DNA from: Diphasiastrum complanatum
Taxonomy: Eukaryota; Streptophyta; Lycopodiopsida; Lycopodiales; Lycopodiaceae
DNA length: 64,000 nt
Direction: 5' to 3'
Assembly: GCA_029204225.1 (NCBI GenBank)
Contig: CM055102.1
Location: 25,894,922-25,958,921, forward strand
In this document: positions 49,175 to 60,768 of the stretch, one piece after another
Position numbering within the stretch: the stretch's first letter is position 1
How the letters are laid out: each line of letters opens with the position of its first letter
Position numbers and translations under genes: made by a program
The notes under the pieces: model-generated
Told to the model about the DNA's origin: nothing
Databases searched by the model: none
Seen by the model: only the letters and a program-made list of their open reading frames with translations

Positions 49175-50988
49175 CAAGTTCAAGGCCTTTTGTGATGAGC
49201 ATGGGATCAAGAGGGAGTATACAACATCAAGGACCCCACAACAAAATGGAGTGGCTGAAAGGAAGAATAGAACTTTATGTGAAAGTGCTAAAGCTATGAG
49301 GTTAAGTGCTAATCTTGACAAACCATTTTGGGATCAAGCTTTGTTGTGTGTCAATTTCTTGTGCAATAGGTGGCCGAGTGCTATTTTGGATGGAAGGACA
49401 CCTTTTGAGATGCTATTCAAGAAGAGGCCGAGTGTCAACTTTCTAAGAACCTTTGGATGCACATGCTATGTCAACATTACTCTTGATGATAGGACCAAGG
49501 AGGATCCATCTTCAAGAAGAGATATTTTTGTTGGATATAGTGAGGTGAGTAAAGCCTACAAGGTTTACATTCCTTCTACTAACAAAGTGATTGTTGGTAG
49601 AGATGTCATTTTTGATGAGGAAAACATTCCAAAGGTGTCTTCAAGCATGATTGATGGTAAAGTAGATGGTTCTAACATCCTTGATGTTGATGAGAAGGAT
49701 CCTACTTTAGATGGTGGTGATGGACCTTCATCAAGTCAAAAGCCAAGGAGAACATCAAGTGAAAGACAAGTACCTTCAAGGCTCACATATGATCAAAAGG
49801 GTAAGCAAGTAGTTTTTGGAAACTATGTTGCTTTCCTAACCTCTTTGGATGAGCCTACAAGTGTAGATCAAGCAAGGAAAGAAGAGGAGTGGATCCAAGC
49901 AATGGATCTTGAGTATCGATCTCTTATGAAGAGTGGAACATGGAGATTGGTGGAGTTGCCTAAGGACAAGAAAGCTATTGGATGCAAATGGATCTTCAAG
50001 GTGAAGACAAACCAAGATGGATCTATCAACAAGTACAAGGCAAGGTTAGTGGCAAAAGGATATGCTCAACAACAAGAAATTGACTACGATGAGATCTTTG
50101 CACCCGTGGCAAAGATGGTAAGCATTTGAGTCATCATTTCACTTGCTATACTTTATGGATGTGATCTATGGCAAATGGACATTTCAAATGCATTCTTGAA
50201 TGGTGATCTTGAGGAGGAAGTATACATGGAGCAACCTGAGAGCTACATCTCATCAACAAAGCCAAATCATGTGTGTCTTCTACAAAAGAGTTTATATGGC
50301 CTTAAGCAAGCACCAAGGAGTTGGTATGCTAAGCTTAACACTTTTTTACTCTCTCAAGGCTTTGTTATGAGTGAGTATGATCATTCTTTTTATTATAGGT
50401 TTGCTGGAAATGATGCTACCATCTTGCTTATCTATGTGGATGATATCATCTTGAGTGGTGGAGACAATCAAGATGTGGAGGATATCAAGAATGCTCTTAA
50501 GAAGGAGTTTGAGGTGCATGATCTTGGTAATTTGCATTACGTTTTAGGAATAGAAGTCATTAGATCTTCTCAATCTACTTTCATTTGTCAAGAGAAGTAT
50601 GCTAATTCTATTCTAGAAAGATTTCATATGGTAGATGCAAAAGCTATTGATACACCTATGGAGTCTAATGTAAAGCTTACTATAAGAGATAATGAAAGAT
50701 CCTTCAAGGACATTACTCTCTATAGAAAGCTAGTTGGTTCACTCATCTATCTAACCATTAGTAGACCTGATCTAAGCTATTGTGTTGGAAGATTGAGTCA
50801 ATTCATGCAAGATCCTAGTGAGGAGCATCGGAAGCTAGGAAAGCGAGTTTTGAGGTACATCATTGGAACTCGAGATTTTGGCATATTGTATGAGGGATCA
50901 TCACCTAATCTTTTTGGATTTTCAGATTCGGACTATGCTGGAGATATAATGGATAGGAAATCCATTAGTTCTTATTGTATTTTCATAG
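49175..50988 (+). pseudogene. copia integrase end and reverse transcriptase
   Basis: Starts within integrase after its second Asp (SNKFKAFCDEHGIKREY), with QQNGVAERKNRT (catalytic Glu) and GYSEVSKAYKVYIPSTNK. The reverse transcriptase has GCKWIFKVKTNQDGSINKYK, MDISNAFLNGDLEEEVYMEQ, KSLYGLKQAPRSWY and LIYVDDIILSG. A TGA at 50127-50129 interrupts it. The rest of the frame is open to 51047, into RNase H. Confidence 0.92.
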
Positions 50989-51411
50989 GTGATGGAGCTA
51001 TATCATGGATGTCAAAGAGAACAAGCCACTATCTCATTGTCATCTAGTGAGGCCGAGTACAAAGCTCTTACACATTGCACAAAGGAGATGGTATGGATCA
51101 AGAGGATGATCAAGGATCTTCACTTGCTGGATTTTTCAGAGAGCCCAATCATCTTTTGTGACAATCAATCAGCCCAAAGAATGACATCCAATCCTATCTT
51201 TCATGCTAGGAGCAAACATATTGAGATACAATATCATTTTGTGAGGGAGCGAGTCATTGCAAAGGAGGTGGAGCTTCAACATGTGTCTTCAAGGGAATGT
51301 GTAGCTGATATCTTCACCAAAGCATTGGGAAAAGACTTGTTCATGAAGCATAAGACTTCACTTGGAGTATTATCAAAGTCTATGCTAAAACTAGTTGAAG
51401 AGGGAGTGTGA
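50989..51411 (+). pseudogene. copia RNase H
   Basis: After a frameshift near 51020: SLSSSEAEYKALTHCTKEM, HARSKHIEIQYHFVRERV, ADIFTKALGKDLFMKH and LVEEGV. The stop codon at 51409-51411 lies within the first bases of the right LTR, and the polypurine tract encodes EEG, so coding, priming and LTR functions overlap. Confidence 0.92.
51397..51406 (+). promoter_or_regulatory. polypurine tract
   Basis: GAAGAGGGAG abuts the 3' LTR; the same tract occurs at 28087-28096. Confidence 0.85.
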
Positions 51412-52056
51412 AAGATTCAACTAGTTTCATCACATTTTGCAATATTTCCATATTTGGCATATTGAGGCCAAAACTTGTTTTAGACTTAGAGGTTGACTTT
51501 TCAAAGTTCATTAGTCTAAATTTCATTTGAATAAACACTTTTTGAAAGTGTGGGAAAGATAGAATGCGAGTTTGAGTAGATTCAATTTGAATAAGTTGGG
51601 TACATTGAATCTAGACCCAAAATTGGTAGGGTTAGCATTTTGGTGGGAAAGCCAAGTGGCCAAATAGGGTTTGAACCTGTTATAAAAGGATGTAACTCGT
51701 GGAGAGAGTCATTTTCTCTCTTCTCTATCTCATTTCATGCTTATACATGGTTCTCTTGGGTTCTACTATCCATTGGTGCACTATCTTGGTGATTGCTTGC
51801 AATTCTATGTGTAGAATGATCTATATTTGCTATTTTTGGATTCACACGTGTGAAATACAGTAGCTTGCTGGTTTTGTACGGACAGCAACAGTACATAATC
51901 ATTTCATTCAAGTTTGATCAAGTTCTATTAGTGTTTGCATCTCAAATTGTGTGTAGATGCTGATTTTTTTACATTGGTGAAATTGGTAGTGTATTTCTCT
52001 TTCTAACCAAAGATCATTCAAGTAGATTGGATCTTAAGGATCTGAAATCTTTCACA
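51407..52056 (+). repeat. 3' LTR, 650 bp
   Basis: Nearly identical to the left LTR. TATAAAA at 51681-51687. Confidence 0.95.
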
Positions 52057-52061
52057 AGGGA

Positions 52062-52344
52062 TTCACTAGCTGCGAGTCGGTTGGTGGGTTCTCTCTCTCT
52101 CTCTCTCTCATGGACTCTCGCTCAACTATGACACCTGTCTTTCCCAATGTACTAACTCGTGCGGTTTTGTGTTGTGAGATGGTGGCAGATATCACTACGT
52201 TTTGAGAGTGGTTATGCTATATGGTGCTTTACTGTATTGTATTTTACTTTTCAGCTTTATTGTACCTTGTTGGTTTATGAATAAAGACTTCAAAGGGTTT
52301 GGTCTTGCTTTGTCAAGAGGAACTATGTGAAATTGTGTGTGTGT

Positions 52345-52395
<51 letters not shown>

Positions 52396-52542
52396 GGGCT
52401 GGCTGGCGCGCGCTCTCTGTCTCTCTCCGTCTCCTCTCGCTCCCCTGGGCTGCTGCTGCTGCGCTCGGCCTGCTCTGCCTCTACTCCGCCTTCTTTGCTG
52501 CTGCTGCTCCGCCTTCTCTACCTGCTGCTCGCTGCCTCTCCT

Positions 52543-52579
<37 letters not shown>

Positions 52580-52901
52580 CTCTGTGTTTCGCTTCGTATT
52601 CTTAGGTATTAATTGGCATTTTGCTGCATTTCTTTTTTTTTGATTTTATTTTTCAGGTAACCATTTATTGTGCATGAATTTTCCTTACAAAATTAACTTT
52701 TCAACGATCTACTATATGCTTCGATTCAGCATGTTTGTGCGAGCGTATGATTTTTTAAAATATTTTAAGTCAAATATATATACTGTATATTACTCATTTG
52801 GGCCAAGAGGTCGAGGGAAAGAGAGAGAGAGACATTATGTCATTAGACATTAACACTTTATATTCATCATTCCTGCCCAAGTTTATATTCATCATTTGGG
52901 C

Positions 52902-52943
<42 letters not shown>

Positions 52944-52955
52944 AATCTTTGAGAA
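52062..52955 (+). promoter_or_regulatory. upstream region and leader of the glycosyltransferase gene
   Basis: Contains CT tracts at 52092-52109, 52350-52393 and 52548-52574 with a CTG/CTC-rich GC island between (52390-52545), then GA tracts at 52816-52830 and 52908-52942. TTCTTAG|GTATTA at about 52606 could be a donor of a leader intron. A TGA in frame six bases before the ATG at 52956 excludes an N-terminal extension. Pyrimidine-rich leaders are common in plant genes. Confidence 0.5.
52765..52912 (-). repeat. inverted copy of the GA-cored repeat
   Basis: TATATATACTGTATAT, TCATTTGGGCCAAGAGG, GA tract, CATTATGTCATTA and GACATTAA are the reverse complement of the unit at 43680-43750. TTCATCATTTGGGCC then recurs at about 52888 before a second GA tract. 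Confidence 0.8.
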
Positions 52956-54509
52956 ATGGGGCGTGCAGCATTTTTTGTGCTGCTGGTATTATTTGTGCCT
53001 CTATCCCTCCTCCTTTGGTGCTTCTATTCCACTATGCTCCCCTCACCTTCTGATCTTCTGCCTGGGGAGGGATCATCCCATACGAAGCAGCTTAGACCTT
53101 CTGCTTCCTCTAAATGCGAGGGTCGATGGATTTATGTATACAATCTTTCTGAGAGTTTCAATCACGCGATCCTGGAAAGATGCAGGGACATAAGGAGAGG
53201 GCAGGATCTGTGCCCTTACATGGAAAATAGCGGAATGGGCAGAGAAGTAAACTATGGCATTGATAGTGAGGAAAGCGGCTCCCTGGGGATCCTGAAGAAG
53301 GACAATCCTTGGTTCAACACATGGCAGTTTTCTCTTGAGATTTATTTTCACGAAAGATTAAAGAAGCATCCTTGTACAACCTCAGTGGAGGCAGACGCCA
53401 ACGCGTTCTATGTTCCTTATTATGCAGGCATGGATCTGGTGTACCGAATCAGTCATCATCTTCCCCGTGAGGCTCTCTCACATGGGCTGCTACAATGGCT
53501 TAAGGGGAGGCCCTCCTGGAGACGTAAGGGAGGAAGGGACCACTTTATCACACTGGGTCGTATCGCTCGTGATTTTCGTATGCCTCGTGGCAGCAGTTGG
53601 GGATCGCAGGTGAGTTTGCAGAGCTATGTCACGTTTTTGTTCCTTGTCTTTCTTCTTGCCGAGGTCTAAGAACTATACTAATCGGTATCTATAGTTCGTG
53701 TTTCTGTTAAGATGCTGTTGCATCCTGAGTGGCGTTCAATGGTCAAGCTTACTCTGGAGCGCGATGGAACAAAGCAAGATGCCACAGACAAAGAGATCGG
53801 CATTCCCTATCCAACTTTCTTTCACCCCGTATTAGCTACGCAAGTTCAAGCACTTGCTGTGTGGCTATTGCAGTCGAAACAGCGTGTTTCAATGGCAAGC
53901 ATGGCTGGAAGAAATAGGAATAAGACAGCTGTCTTCCGTCAGAGGCTTTTTGACCGATGTGAACAAGATCAACGCTGCAGCTTGATAGTGTGCGTTCCGG
54001 ACACCGAATCCCAATCCCCATACTTAGCCCTCCCTCTAAACTATATTAGTGGACAAACAGTAAACGCTACTTGTTCACTTCCCTCGCTTTTAAGCTTCTT
54101 CCACAGATCAGAGTTTTGCTTGCAACCTGCAGGCGATAGTCCATCCCGGCGCTCTTACTTCGATGCCATGCTAGCTGGGTGCATTCCCGTTATTTTTGAT
54201 CGCAACTCTGCATGGACACAGTACACATCACATCTCCCTGTAGATGGATCAAGCTATTCGATTTACATTCCTCAATCTGCTTTACGCAGACAATCTATAT
54301 TTGATATCTTACATAGTGTTCCAAAATGGAAAATAAAGTTAATGAGAGAAAAGATTGCAGAGTTACTACCAAGGATATTGTACACGCACACCAGCGTCCA
54401 GCAATTGTACCCTAATGCGGTGGCAAAAACGCCGATTGAAGATTATATGGCCAACAAAGACAGCTTTGAGAGGGCAATTGATGCGGTTTTGATGAAGATG
54501 AGGAAGTGA
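52956..54509 (+). CDS. GT47 exostosin-family glycosyltransferase, MUR3-type
   Basis: Two exons (52956-53609 and 53712-54509) encode about 483 residues. Residues 5-25 form a hydrophobic signal anchor (FFVLLVLFVPLSLLLWCF) of a type II Golgi protein. Then CEGRWIYVYNL, WFNTWQFSLEIYFHERL, AFYVPYYAGMDL, GGRDHFITLGRIARDF, IGIPYPTFFHP, FRQRLFDRCEQD, FCLQPAGDSPSRRSYFDAML, AGCIPVIFDRNSAWTQY and a C-terminal helical part. These are the exostosin-domain motifs of MUR3/XLT2-like enzymes that add galactose or similar sugars to xyloglucan side chains. The intron (GTGAGT to TTAAG) has an acceptor chosen to keep frame. Only one or two introns, no damage seen. The exact acceptor sugar cannot be told from sequence. 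Confidence 0.9.
53610..53711 (+). other. intron of the GT47 gene
   Basis: 102 bases, GTGAGT...GTTAAG, phase 0. An alternative acceptor (CTATAG at 53694) would break the frame. Confidence 0.8.
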
Positions 54510-54637
54510 GCTGCTTGATCCTAATATTTCTTTTAGCCACCATTATTGTTTTGTTTGATTGGCATGGGTTTGGTTCACAAAGAAGTGGTCTCTTCCATCG
54601 ATGGTTTTGATCCTCTTTGTTGAGCTTTTGCCTTTGC

Positions 54638-54651
54638 AATAAATAATAAAT
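54638..54651 (+). terminator. polyadenylation signal of the GT47 gene
   Basis: AATAAATAATAAAT about 130 bases after the stop codon. Confidence 0.6.
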
Positions 54652-54659
54652 ACAATTCT

Positions 54660-55740
54660 TGTCCTGTCTTTGCAGATTGTGAAATTTGGGAACTTTAGTG
54701 CACAAGTTTGATTATTTAGCTGCCAACAAGTTAGAAACTTTTGCCTTACTCAAAATTAGATCTGACAAGGCGAGGAGGATGAAAGGGGATCGCTTGCAAT
54801 AGCATGAGAACAGTTTATCTCTAGCTCCCTCTAAATTGGGTACTCTTGTTCTTTCCTTCCAGTGTCGGATCTTATTGCAAATGTATTGTTATGCTCTCGC
54901 TCTCAAATATTTGAAGTTTGTCCACAGGTAGCGTAAAAGGCATGGGTGGAGGGAGATATGAGTTTTTGGACCCCTAGGTTTGGGGTCGAACCCATAACAC
55001 CCTCCATCCCCGACATTCAAGGGCGAAAAAACCTAACTAATTTCTTTTTGAAGCTTTCATGGAAAACAAAAAACTTCTTTCCTATTGGCTTATGCCACAT
55101 GGAATTTCCGCCTATAATGCTTGATTATGCTGGAAAGCCCATGAACTTTCCAGCATAAAGGACCCATAATGCCCTTCATCTAAGCGTTTAATGTGTGTAA
55201 AGATGTGGCTGAGCATTATATCTAGTGCTTTTTTTATTCCCAGAAATAAAAGCTCGTTCCCAATAAGGCCTAGTCTTTCCATTTGTGATACTTGATAATG
55301 CTGAAAAGCCCATAAGACCTGGTAGTCTTTTATGCTTTTTTCAAAAACAAAAGCTTGTTTTCTATTGTCTTGCTTTGGATGGGCTTTCCAGCATAAAGGA
55401 CAAAAAAAAGTAACGAGGTCTTTATGTATTATGGAAGGAGCCATAATATGCACAGTGGTTTTTTAACATGATACCATTGTAAAATGGAATTCGCATTTGC
55501 AAAGTGAAATCATCATAAGTAATTTCTGCTTTTTAAGCAGCCAAAAAAACAGGTAGAAAAAGCCTCAAGTGCCCATTATGTATTGTGAACAATTAGGTAA
55601 TTTGACACTTGTGAACTGCTGCTGGCCAGGATGTGCTAAGCAGTTCATTCTGACCTACACGGCTAGGCATACAGCATAGCATGTTGAAGAGTGGTCGAAA
55701 GGTTTGACATGTCGAACTAGGGTACATAGAACTGGAGGAT
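54660..55740. other. intergenic with a degenerate repeat
   Basis: Three related stretches (about 55060-55145, 55234-55315, 55335-55400) share AAACAAAA(G)CTT, TTGATAATGCTG(G)AAAGCCCAT or its complement. One includes the perfect palindrome TGCTGGAAAG...CTTTCCAGCA (55128-55155). No gene. Confidence 0.6.
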
Positions 55741-57260
55741 CATGATGGTCTCTGAAGAGATATTGTTATGGGGATTGATTGATGCGTCAGAGAAGGATCC
55801 AATACTTGCAGAAGAGATTGTGAGGGATGATGAGGCTTTCAAGGTGCATCATGCAAATGAAAGCAAAGAATTCATTACTCTTTGTTTGACATTGCCAGAA
55901 ATATTAGCAAGGGTTAAGAAAACTCACTTGGTATTCACGATTCTTGGCAGTTTGCCAAGTTTCTATGACCCATGATCAGGACACTTGCAGGTCAAATTCA
56001 AGGTTTTGAAATTGATTATGTCACCCAAGATCTGTTACACAAAAAATAGCAGAGAAAGTTAATCTCAAGTCATGAAGAACTTGTAGTGGCAATGAGACTA
56101 AGAAAGATGGTAGTGGCTAGCAGAAGAGGATGGGATGCAAGAAAGGGCACAATGGGCGGTGCATCAGAAGAGGATGGGATGCAAGAAAGGGCACAATGGG
56201 AGGTGCAAACAATACACATGACAACATGACTAATAGTAGTGGTAGTGGTAGCAAAGGAAGATGGGATGCAAAAAAGGATATAATTGAGGGTGCAGACAAA
56301 CATTACATAGGAGGAGCTAATGGAGAAAGCCAAGAAGTCTTGTGTGGAATGAAGAGAGATTTTCAACAGGAATCAGTGAGAGAAGGAATATGGTCTGTCA
56401 TTATTGAAATGGGGTTGGTCATCATGTGAGCAAATGTCTTAAGAAGACAAAGGAAAGTAGGAGGGCTTAAGCTCAATATGCAGGAGACGTGACTGGAGGA
56501 AACTATGAAGGCTTGCATGGGATGAAGAGAGATTTTCAAAAAGAAAGTAATTAGAGAAGAAGGAATCTAGTTTGTTAATACTGAAATGGGGTGGTCATTA
56601 TGGGAGCTCGTCTCAAGAAAGTAAAAGGCGTGATCAAAACGTTTTATTACCTTGTGCAAGAATTCAACTGAAGGAATTGGATAGGGAGGAATGTCGCTTA
56701 TGCACATATTCCACTAGAATGAGGACTAAAGTAGACCCAAGAGATGTGCAATACTTATTCATTGGATATCCATCTAATGCACAAGGATATACACAATATG
56801 ATTTAATGAACTAAACAATATTTCTATCATGCAAAAGATGAAGTGTCAACTCAAGAAGAAGTTAGCACAAGTAAGGAACAAAGGTTTGTTTTTTGTTGCC
56901 TATGCAAGAGATAAGCGCGACGAAAGAGCCAAAAGGGAATATGTGGGGAGTGACTCTTAGGAGGGAAAAAAATAGTATCAAGAGACAGAAATGTAGCCTA
57001 GAGGAAAGCAAAGTTTGGAAAATTTTCAAGAGATTTTAAGACTTCATTGCATATGCGGAAGATAAGTGCCTTGAACCCCTTGATGACTTTGATGCTCGAC
57101 AAAGTTCTCAATGGGAGTTGTCATGGCGAGCAACGGTCACATAAAGTGGGCTCACTCGAAAGAAATAAAATGTGGGGTCAAGTGAAACTATTACCTGGTA
57201 GGAAGGTAGTTGGTACTAGGTGGAATTTTAAAGTGATTTACATGCTAATTATTTAATCAT
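55741..57260 (+). pseudogene. copia relic (gag, integrase end, reverse transcriptase start)
   Basis: Pieces in copia order: a gag-like part (HHANESKEFITLCLTLPEIL, 55742-55975), the integrase C-terminus (RTKVDPRDVQYLFIGYPSNA, 56740-56814), and the reverse transcriptase start (SLERNKMWGQVKLLPGRKVV, 57147-57240). Long stretches between are unreadable. The copy ends near 57260 where a gypsy fragment begins. Confidence 0.8.
56122..56290. repeat. 44-bp tandem repeat
   Basis: AGAAGAGGATGGGATGCAAG AAAGGGCACAATGGG occurs twice, 44 bases apart, and a third diverged copy (GGAAGATGGGATGCAAAAAAG) lies at about 56257. It is within the copia relic. Confidence 0.85.
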
Positions 57261-57329
57261 CTTTACATTTGTGATAAACACAGAGTCATGAGAACTTTAG
57301 AGGAATGCATGATATGCAAATGGATTAAA

Positions 57330-57475
57330 TGGATGCAAGAATAAATTTTATAACAAACATCCACATGAAGAGTTATATTTGTAACAACCAACGGATTTGC
57401 AAAATGTCCTAATAGGACATGGTAGACATTTGGTGCGTCTAGTAAGTCCATTACTACAAAAGTAATGTAGGTTAA
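57330..57475 (-). pseudogene. gypsy protease-region fragment
   Basis: YITFVVMDLLDAPNVYHVLL matches element B at 61390-61330 (ITFVVMDLPEAPNVYRVLLG). About 45 codons only. Confidence 0.8.
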
Positions 57476-57869
57476 GATTCTTGGCGAAGGTTCCCAAAAT
57501 GGCATATCATTGAACATTCGCCTAACTCAAAAACTGGATTTTCTCTTGACAGGACCCTTCGCCCACCTCAAATTAGATAAATCTAGAATGGATGTATAAT
57601 ATGAGAGATCCGCAAAGATTTCTAGTACTGTATAGGCCAAGTCTGACCAAAGAAGTGATTTTTTAAGTCATTTTCCATCAAAAAATACTTTGCTTCCTTT
57701 TTTCCATGCTGATGACTTTCTGACTTTTGCTCATCAGTCTTTGCTCAATTTTTGCTTGTTTTTTTTTCTTTTTTTTTTAAATGTCTTTTTTCAAAAAACT
57801 CTGCAATTTAAATACTGAAAATAAAAAATTTGAAAACAAATAAAATAAATAAAAATCATTGAGATCAGA
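57476..57869 (-). repeat. gypsy 3' LTR-like region
   Basis: Contains TTGGCGAAGGTTCCCAAAAT and CTTCGCC strings shared with 63800-63850 and 33750-33920, and long T/A tracts. Probable 3' LTR and tail of element B; boundaries not resolved. Confidence 0.55.
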
Positions 57870-58680
57870 CTTGCTGAACTGGCGGAGCAGGCTGCCAAAA
57901 CTTGCATAATCGGCTGCCATTCACCGGAGTATCAAATCGTTTTCCATCAAAGTGCTCAAGAATTACTGCGCCATAGTTCAAGATTTTCGTCATTTTATAT
58001 GGGCCTTCACCAGTAAACTTCAACTTTCCTTGATCAGCTTGGTTTTGTACATTAATACAAGATCTCCTGCTTTCAGATATTTTTTGTGCAGACGACGATC
58101 GCTATGCCTTGTGGCGGGCTTTCTCTGCTTCTAAGGCATGAACTGCCATCAATCGGGTTTCACATAATTTGTGCAACGCTTCATGACAAAGTTGTAAAGA
58201 CTTATCATCGTTTAATTGTTCTGTTGTCGCTATGCGTAAAGATGAGATTAAAAATTCAATCGGCATGACAACATTTCGACCATACACCAGTTGAAAAGCT
58301 GTTTGATTTGTACTATTTATGTAAGCGGTTCTGAATGCCCATAACGCTGCATACAGTTTGTGTTCCCAATCAGACCGACTTGCTTCAATTGTTTTTGTCA
58401 TAATGGTGCAGAGAATCTTATTGGAAGATTCAGCTTGGCCATTCTCTTTGGGATAGTAGGGAGTACTAAATCTGTGTATAACGAAAAAATCTTCTAGTAA
58501 ACACTTTATTGTTTGATTAACAAAGTGTGTACCCCGGTCACTGACAATCTCGATCGGACATCCAAATCTGATTATAATATTTTCATACAAAAACTTGGCC
58601 ATAGATTTTGCATCAGCAACTTTGACAGCTTTGGCTTTAACCCACTTGGTCATATAATCAGTTGCGACGATAATGTATCG
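57870..58680 (-). pseudogene. gypsy integrase core and tail
   Basis: YMTKWVKAKAVKV (first Asp just upstream in the ATDYM context), FGCPIEIVSDRGTHF (second Asp) and YYPKENGQAESSNKI (Glu) are intact. The tail ends with LKFTGEGPYKMTKIL, ILEHFDGKRFDTPVNGSRL and FWQPAPPVQQV. A frame break near 58100 separates core and tail. The catalytic triad could be functional. Confidence 0.9.
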
Positions 58681-58731
58681 GGCCTGAGATCCTTGCGCGG
58701 TAGGCTGAATAGGTCCAACATAATGCAGTCC

Positions 58732-59620
58732 CTATTTCTCAAACGGTGCTTGCGATAAAATCGGATGCAAGGGTGCATACTTCTGTTGAGTAGGCCATCG
58801 TGCTCGCTGACAAACGTCACATGTTTGAATAAAATTTTCTGTGTCCTTATGAAGCGTAGGCCAACAACAACTTGATTGTAAAAGTTTGCGAACAGTAATA
58901 TCTGTAGAGAATTGTCCTCCACCCATGCCATCATGTGAAAACATGATTAAATCTGGTACTTCATGCGGTAAAACACATCTTCGCAAAATATTATCTGATC
59001 CACGACAATACAATTGTCCTGCAATTAATTGATAAGGTTGAGTCTTATGAATCAATTGTCTCTTCTGTACTTTTGTCAAGGAGTCATTCGGTTGTCCTAG
59101 CATCAGGTACTCAACAATATCTGCTGCCCACTCAGGTATGGCTTCAACATAGAACAAGGCAGCATCTGACAGTTTATCATCCACTTCAGTATTAACTGGG
59201 ACGGATTCAATTCGAGAAATGTGATCGGCTAGATAATGTTGCTTCCTCTTTCGAACCACAAGTCGAAAGTTAAATTCGGTCAATAACAATAACCATCTTG
59301 CAATATCTTTAGTATTGCATGTCTTCTTTACCAAGTAAAGTCACGGTTGATGATCCGTATAAAATACAAAGTGCGTCTCTATGAGGTAGTGACGAAATTT
59401 TCGAACAGAAAAAATTATGGCTAATGCCTAATGTTCTGTTGTTGAATAATTCTTTTCTGGATCTATAAGCTGTCTGCTTGCAAATCGTATAGGATAATCC
59501 TTCTTATAGTCACCTGGCTGCGTCAGAACTGATCCAATGGCGTATTTTGAGGCATCCGTATGAACATGAAATTCTATCGTCCAATATGGAGAACGCAATA
59601 TTGGTGTTGAAGTTAATGTT
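58732..59620 (-). pseudogene. gypsy RNase H and integrase zinc domain
   Basis: ARWLLLLTEFNFRLVVRKRK and YLADHISRIES end RNase H. VLPHEVPDLIMFSHDGMGGG, KLLQSSCCWPTLHKDT and TCDVCQRAR make the H2C2 zinc finger. One stop follows ILSQAPFEK. RNase H upstream (59620-59340) is readable only in pieces. Confidence 0.88.
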
Positions 59621-60382
59621 TTTTTTTTTTAAACTTTTCAAAGGCTTCTAACGCCTCTACTGTCCAAATAAGAACAATAGTCAGTTTGTATATAGGTCGT
59701 GCTAAATCTGCAAAGAAATAATAAAAACGATAGTAGTTCGCATGACCCATAAACACATAAACTCCACGAATTGTTGTTGGCGGTGGCAATTTCACAATAA
59801 CCTTGATCTTACAATAATCTGTGACAATGCCATGTCTTGATATCACGTGTCCAAGCACAACTCCGTGGGAAACCCATATCTGACATTTTTTCGGATTTAG
59901 AGAAATCTAATATTTGCAGCATTTTTTAAATACTTTCTCCAATCGATCCAGGTGGTCTGTATCTGTACTATGGACTCCTTGGTCATCCAAGTAAATTTCA
60001 AGGAATTTCTGCAGATAATTTTTAAAAGCAATTGTATTACTCTTTGGAATGAACTTGGTGCATTACAGAGTCCAAACGACATTACTTTGTAAGCATAGGT
60101 GCCCCATCCTGTTGCAAAAGCGGCTTTGTGGCGATCGGTAGGTGCTATCTTAACCTGGTTGTAACCACTAAATCCATCCAAGAAACTATAAGCTTCCGCT
60201 CCAGCAAGACGATCCAAAATGCTTTGAGTAAAAGGTAACGAAAAGTGTTCCTTCTGCGTCACTTTGTTCAACGCTTTGAGATTCACACAAATTCGCAGTT
60301 TTCCATTTTTCTTAGGAACAATGACAATCTGTGAAATCCATTCGGTATGCTCGATCTCGTAAATAAAATCGGCATCAAGCAA
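59613..60382 (-). pseudogene. gypsy reverse transcriptase
   Basis: IVIVPKKNGKLRICVNLKAL, SILDRLAGAEAYSFLDGFSG (motif A), FGLCNAPSSFQRV (motif B) and, after a frameshift near 60020, EIYLDDQGVHS (motif C, YLDD). LGHVISRHGIV and GHANYYRFY belong to the thumb and connection. The shift just before YLDD inactivates this copy. Confidence 0.92.
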
Positions 60383-60507
60383 TCTCTACAACTCTTTTTT
60401 TATCAGGTTCGCAACATTAGGATTACAACGATAGAACTTTGTAGCCTTTGGAACTGCATCATGTACTAAAGGTATGGTATGTTCAATCACTGATGTCGGA
60501 ATACCCT

Positions 60508-60768
60508 TCAGATCTTGATAAGTCCTAGCAAAGCAAACAATGACTTCCGAGATGATAAACTCTTCTTCAAAGGTGAAGACTTCCTAGATGATGATGTCTT
60601 ACTAGAATTCTGACTTGGAGAATCATCCTCGACTTTTCCTTTGCCTTTATCTAGTAAGGGTGACACTTTCTTTGAATCAATCTTTTGAGGGAGATTTTCC
60701 CATTTTAGGATCGTATTATAATATTGCTTAGCTTGTTTTTTCGTCATTGATTCTGTGATCCTATCTTC
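60508..60768 (-). pseudogene. gypsy pol linker before reverse transcriptase
   Basis: MTKKQAKQYYNTILKWENLP followed by a Ser/Lys-rich low-complexity stretch. In the same order as in gypsy pol between protease and reverse transcriptase. No catalytic motif. Confidence 0.6.

Larger units (their letters stand above)
47712..52056 (+). mobile_element. Ty1/copia element, near-complete, 650-bp LTRs, TSD AGGGA
   Basis: Two LTRs of exactly 650 bp (47712-48361 and 51407-52056) differ at about ten positions by eye, so the insertion is fairly recent. AGGGA flanks both sides (47707-47711, 52057-52061). A primer site variant follows the left LTR and a polypurine tract precedes the right. The interior lacks everything from mid-gag to mid-integrase, has a TGA in the reverse transcriptase (50127) and a frameshift near 51020, so it needs a helper for movement. 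It inserted into the terminal hairpin of the reverse transcriptase element. Confidence 0.96.

Noticed and set aside
52299-52643. Ser-Leu-rich frame of 114 codons upstream of the GT47 gene
   Set aside because: It follows CT tracts in all three frames; more likely an untranslated leader.
60083-60400. Possible host gene in the gypsy B interval
   Set aside because: The frame carries typical gypsy reverse transcriptase motifs, so no host gene.
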